Source: JBEBXQ01 sp040391535 (lineage in GTDB: Bacteria > Bacteroidota > Bacteroidia > Cytophagales > Spirosomataceae). Taken from it: DNA of 17,450 nucleotides. The first letter of the stretch is position 1, and every line of letters begins with the position of its first letter. The notes under the pieces were generated by a model. The model was not told the DNA's origin. It ran no database searches and saw only the letters and a program-made list of their open reading frames with translations. The stretch covers positions 1 through 17,450 of the forward strand of contig JBEBXQ010000106.1 of assembly GCA_040391535.1 (NCBI GenBank), read 5' to 3'. Shown piece by piece: positions 16,329-17,450 of the stretch. The position numbers and the translations under genes were made by a program.

Positions 16329-16898
16329 ATGAAGTATGCAATGGAGCAAAGCAGTTATCTCAATAGTGTAAGCCGGCAATTTGAATATTACAAAATGCTG
16401 GGTGAAAAAGCGATGGATCAGCTGACGGACGGGCAGCTATTCCTGAGCTTTAATGAAGAAAGTAACAGCATCGCTGTCATCGTGAAGCATCTTTCCGGGA
16501 ATATGCTGTCCCGGTTTACTGATTTTCTGATATCTGACGGTGAAAAACCATGGCGGGACCGGGAAGCCGAATTTGATCACCCACCTGCAAGCCGGGTGGA
16601 GCTGCTGAATCTCTGGAATAAAGGTTGGCAATGTCTGTTCAATACAATACATCAGCTTAAAGAAGAGGATCTGGAGACCATCGTCTATATCCGGAACGAC
16701 GGGCATACCGTTACGGAAGCTTTAAACCGCCAACTGGCGCACTATCCGTATCATATAGGACAGATTGTTTATATCGCGAAAATGCTTAAAAATGATCAGT
16801 GGCAGACCTTGTCGATAGCCCGGAACAAGTCAGCGGATTACAACGCAGGCAAGTTTGCCCGGGAGAAAGGAAAGCGGCATTTTACAGATGATTTGTGA
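16329..16898 (+). CDS. DUF1572 (DinB-like) family protein
   Basis: This 189-residue cytosolic protein is predicted to form the four-helix DinB/YfiT-type metal-binding bundle. The three histidines expected to bind a divalent metal are His54 (V-K-H-L-S-G-N-M), His138 and His142 (H-Y-P-Y-H-I-G-Q-I). Other DUF1572 signatures are N-E-E-S-N-S-I-A near 42-49 and I-R-N-D-G-H-T-V near 121-128. DinB-fold relatives include thiol-dependent transferases and stress-induced proteins, but DUF1572 has no established reaction to my knowledge. The start at 16329 is 10 bp after the SDR stop; an in-frame ATG at 16341 is an alternative. It is likely co-expressed with the SDR. Confidence 0.92.
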   Translation: MKYAMEQSSYLNSVSRQFEYYKMLGEKAMDQLTDGQLFLSFNEESNSIAVIVKHLSGNMLSRFTDFLISDGEKPWRDREAEFDHPPASRVELLNLWNKGWQCLFNTIHQLKEEDLETIVYIRNDGHTVTEALNRQLAHYPYHIGQIVYIAKMLKNDQWQTLSIARNKSADYNAGKFAREKGKRHFTDDL

Positions 16899-17012
16899 TA
16901 TTGCTGAAGGCCAGGGTATGTTATGTGCTTTATTGCTGTTGGAGAGTTTCGCCTCAATAGTTCGGAAGGTGATTTGCCGGTCACAATCATTTCAAATAGT
17001 CTGAGCTGACCC

Positions 17013-17108
17013 GTCCTGAAAAAAGTTTACAGATTTAACTTTTATTTATTGATAGTCCTGCTATAAATTTACATTTCAATTTTAGTCCTGAAATAGTTTT
17101 ACATTTGT
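17013..17108 (+). repeat. Three degenerate direct repeats, possible IS21-type end relic
   Basis: The core GTCCTG, then 8-10 A/T-rich bases, then TTTACA occurs at 17013, 17055 and 17085. The last two copies are exactly 30 bp apart and share the wider form GTCCTG-N9/10-TTTACATTT. Clustered short repeats of this type occur at the ends of IS21-family elements. No istA/istB-like genes are present, so this would be an orphan or internally deleted end. The IS21 link rests on memory of such ends and is not verified. Confidence 0.45.
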
Positions 17109-17274
17109 TGTTATCAACGGAAGCGGAAATTGGCTCTGTTGAGGAGTAATTACTGAGGAATATGTTGATCAGATAAGGTAAATTCAGGATTTTGGTTCTG
17201 AGTATTTTTAATACCTATTCTGAAGATATACCTAAAAACCTACGCCCTGATTATACGTCCTATTCCTGGCAACC

Positions 17275-17433
17275 GGGACATTAGCTACGGAATCTCCATA
17301 ACATAAATACGTATGTTGAGAAAAGGAGCGTTAGCTCTCCAATCTTCGTAGACAATCATTACACATTTTCTGACAACAGGGGCGTTAGCCCTGATATCTG
17401 CCCGGTATTGAGATCACAGGGCTACCGCCCCTG
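17275..17433. repeat. REP-like small-palindrome cluster
   Basis: A (T)TAGC core recurs at about 17281, 17331 and 17386, giving units about 50-55 bp apart. The best units are small hairpins: 17325-17340 (GGAGC, loop GTTA, GCTC plus a bulge), 17377-17393 (loop GTTA) and 17417-17433. The last is the reverse complement of the second with 16 of 17 bases identical, making an inverted pair 23 bp apart, like a BIME. Such GTAG-type palindromes are usually dispersed in many intergenic copies and mobilised by RAYT transposases; none is encoded here. Confidence 0.6.
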
Positions 17434-17450
17434 GGTTGAATTCTCTCTCT

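Larger units (their letters stand above)
16899..17450. other. 552-bp gene-free region with repeat relics
   Basis: No supported gene occurs on either strand from the DUF1572 stop to the window edge. The first ~110 bp show no clear terminator. Three degenerate direct repeats lie at 17013-17108 and a cluster of REP-like palindromes at 17275-17433, both listed separately. The stretch 17110-17270 shows no recognisable feature beyond a weak inverted copy of the repeat core near 17177-17190. Confidence 0.6.

Noticed and set aside
17013..17108. CRISPR-like array
   Set aside because: Repeats are degenerate, spaced unequally (42 and 30 bp) and far too few, with no spacers of uniform length or cas genes.

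Overview
The window looks like a chromosomal segment of a Bacteroidota bacterium, most likely a Cytophagales member such as Dyadobacter or a relative (genus is inference). The grounds are a SusC/SusD pair with an STN-bearing SusC, a FecR anti-sigma/ECF sigma pair with a DUF4974-type C-terminus, a DUF1572 DinB-like protein, weak Shine-Dalgarno sites and moderate GC. No phage, CRISPR array, rRNA or tRNA was seen.

Left part (1-7457, all minus strand). In transcription order: an ECF sigma factor (7457-6900), a FecR-like anti-sigma factor (6864-5845), a SusC-type TonB-dependent transporter with an N-terminal STN signalling domain (5637-1891), a SusD-like lipoprotein (1853-174), and the first 18 codons of a Tat-signal protein running off the left edge (55-1). 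This is a cell-surface-signalling nutrient-uptake locus: ligand in SusC/SusD is sensed by the STN domain, relayed to FecR, and releases the sigma factor. No glycoside hydrolase, peptidase or sulfatase is visible, so the substrate cannot be read. Two structures stand out: a perfect 20-bp inverted repeat between susD and the Tat gene, and a textbook intrinsic terminator pointing the opposite way to every gene, just upstream of susC. The second suggests an antisense RNA over the susC leader.

Middle (7458-9181). After a 336-bp divergent intergenic region lies a plus-strand gene for a subclass B1 metallo-beta-lactamase-like protein with all six zinc ligands intact. It converges on a small minus-strand outer-membrane-like protein of unknown function.

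Centre-right (9263-15266, minus strand). Three closely spaced genes form a probable operon: a PSCyt1-DUF1549-DUF1553 protein, a Tat-exported DUF1501 protein, and a five-TM DUF2231-like/PSCyt1/leucine-rich/chitobiase-C-like/discoidin-like mosaic protein. This DUF1501/DUF1553/cytochrome combination recurs in Planctomycetes and Bacteroidota, and its biochemical role is not established as far as I know. It is the best candidate here for an undescribed envelope redox or hydrolytic system. An inverted repeat lies about 72 bp upstream of its first gene.

Right part (15575-17450). A plus-strand pair encodes an SDR oxidoreductase and a DUF1572 protein. It is followed by 552 bp without genes, holding three degenerate direct repeats that may be an IS-end relic and a cluster of REP-like small palindromes at the window edge.
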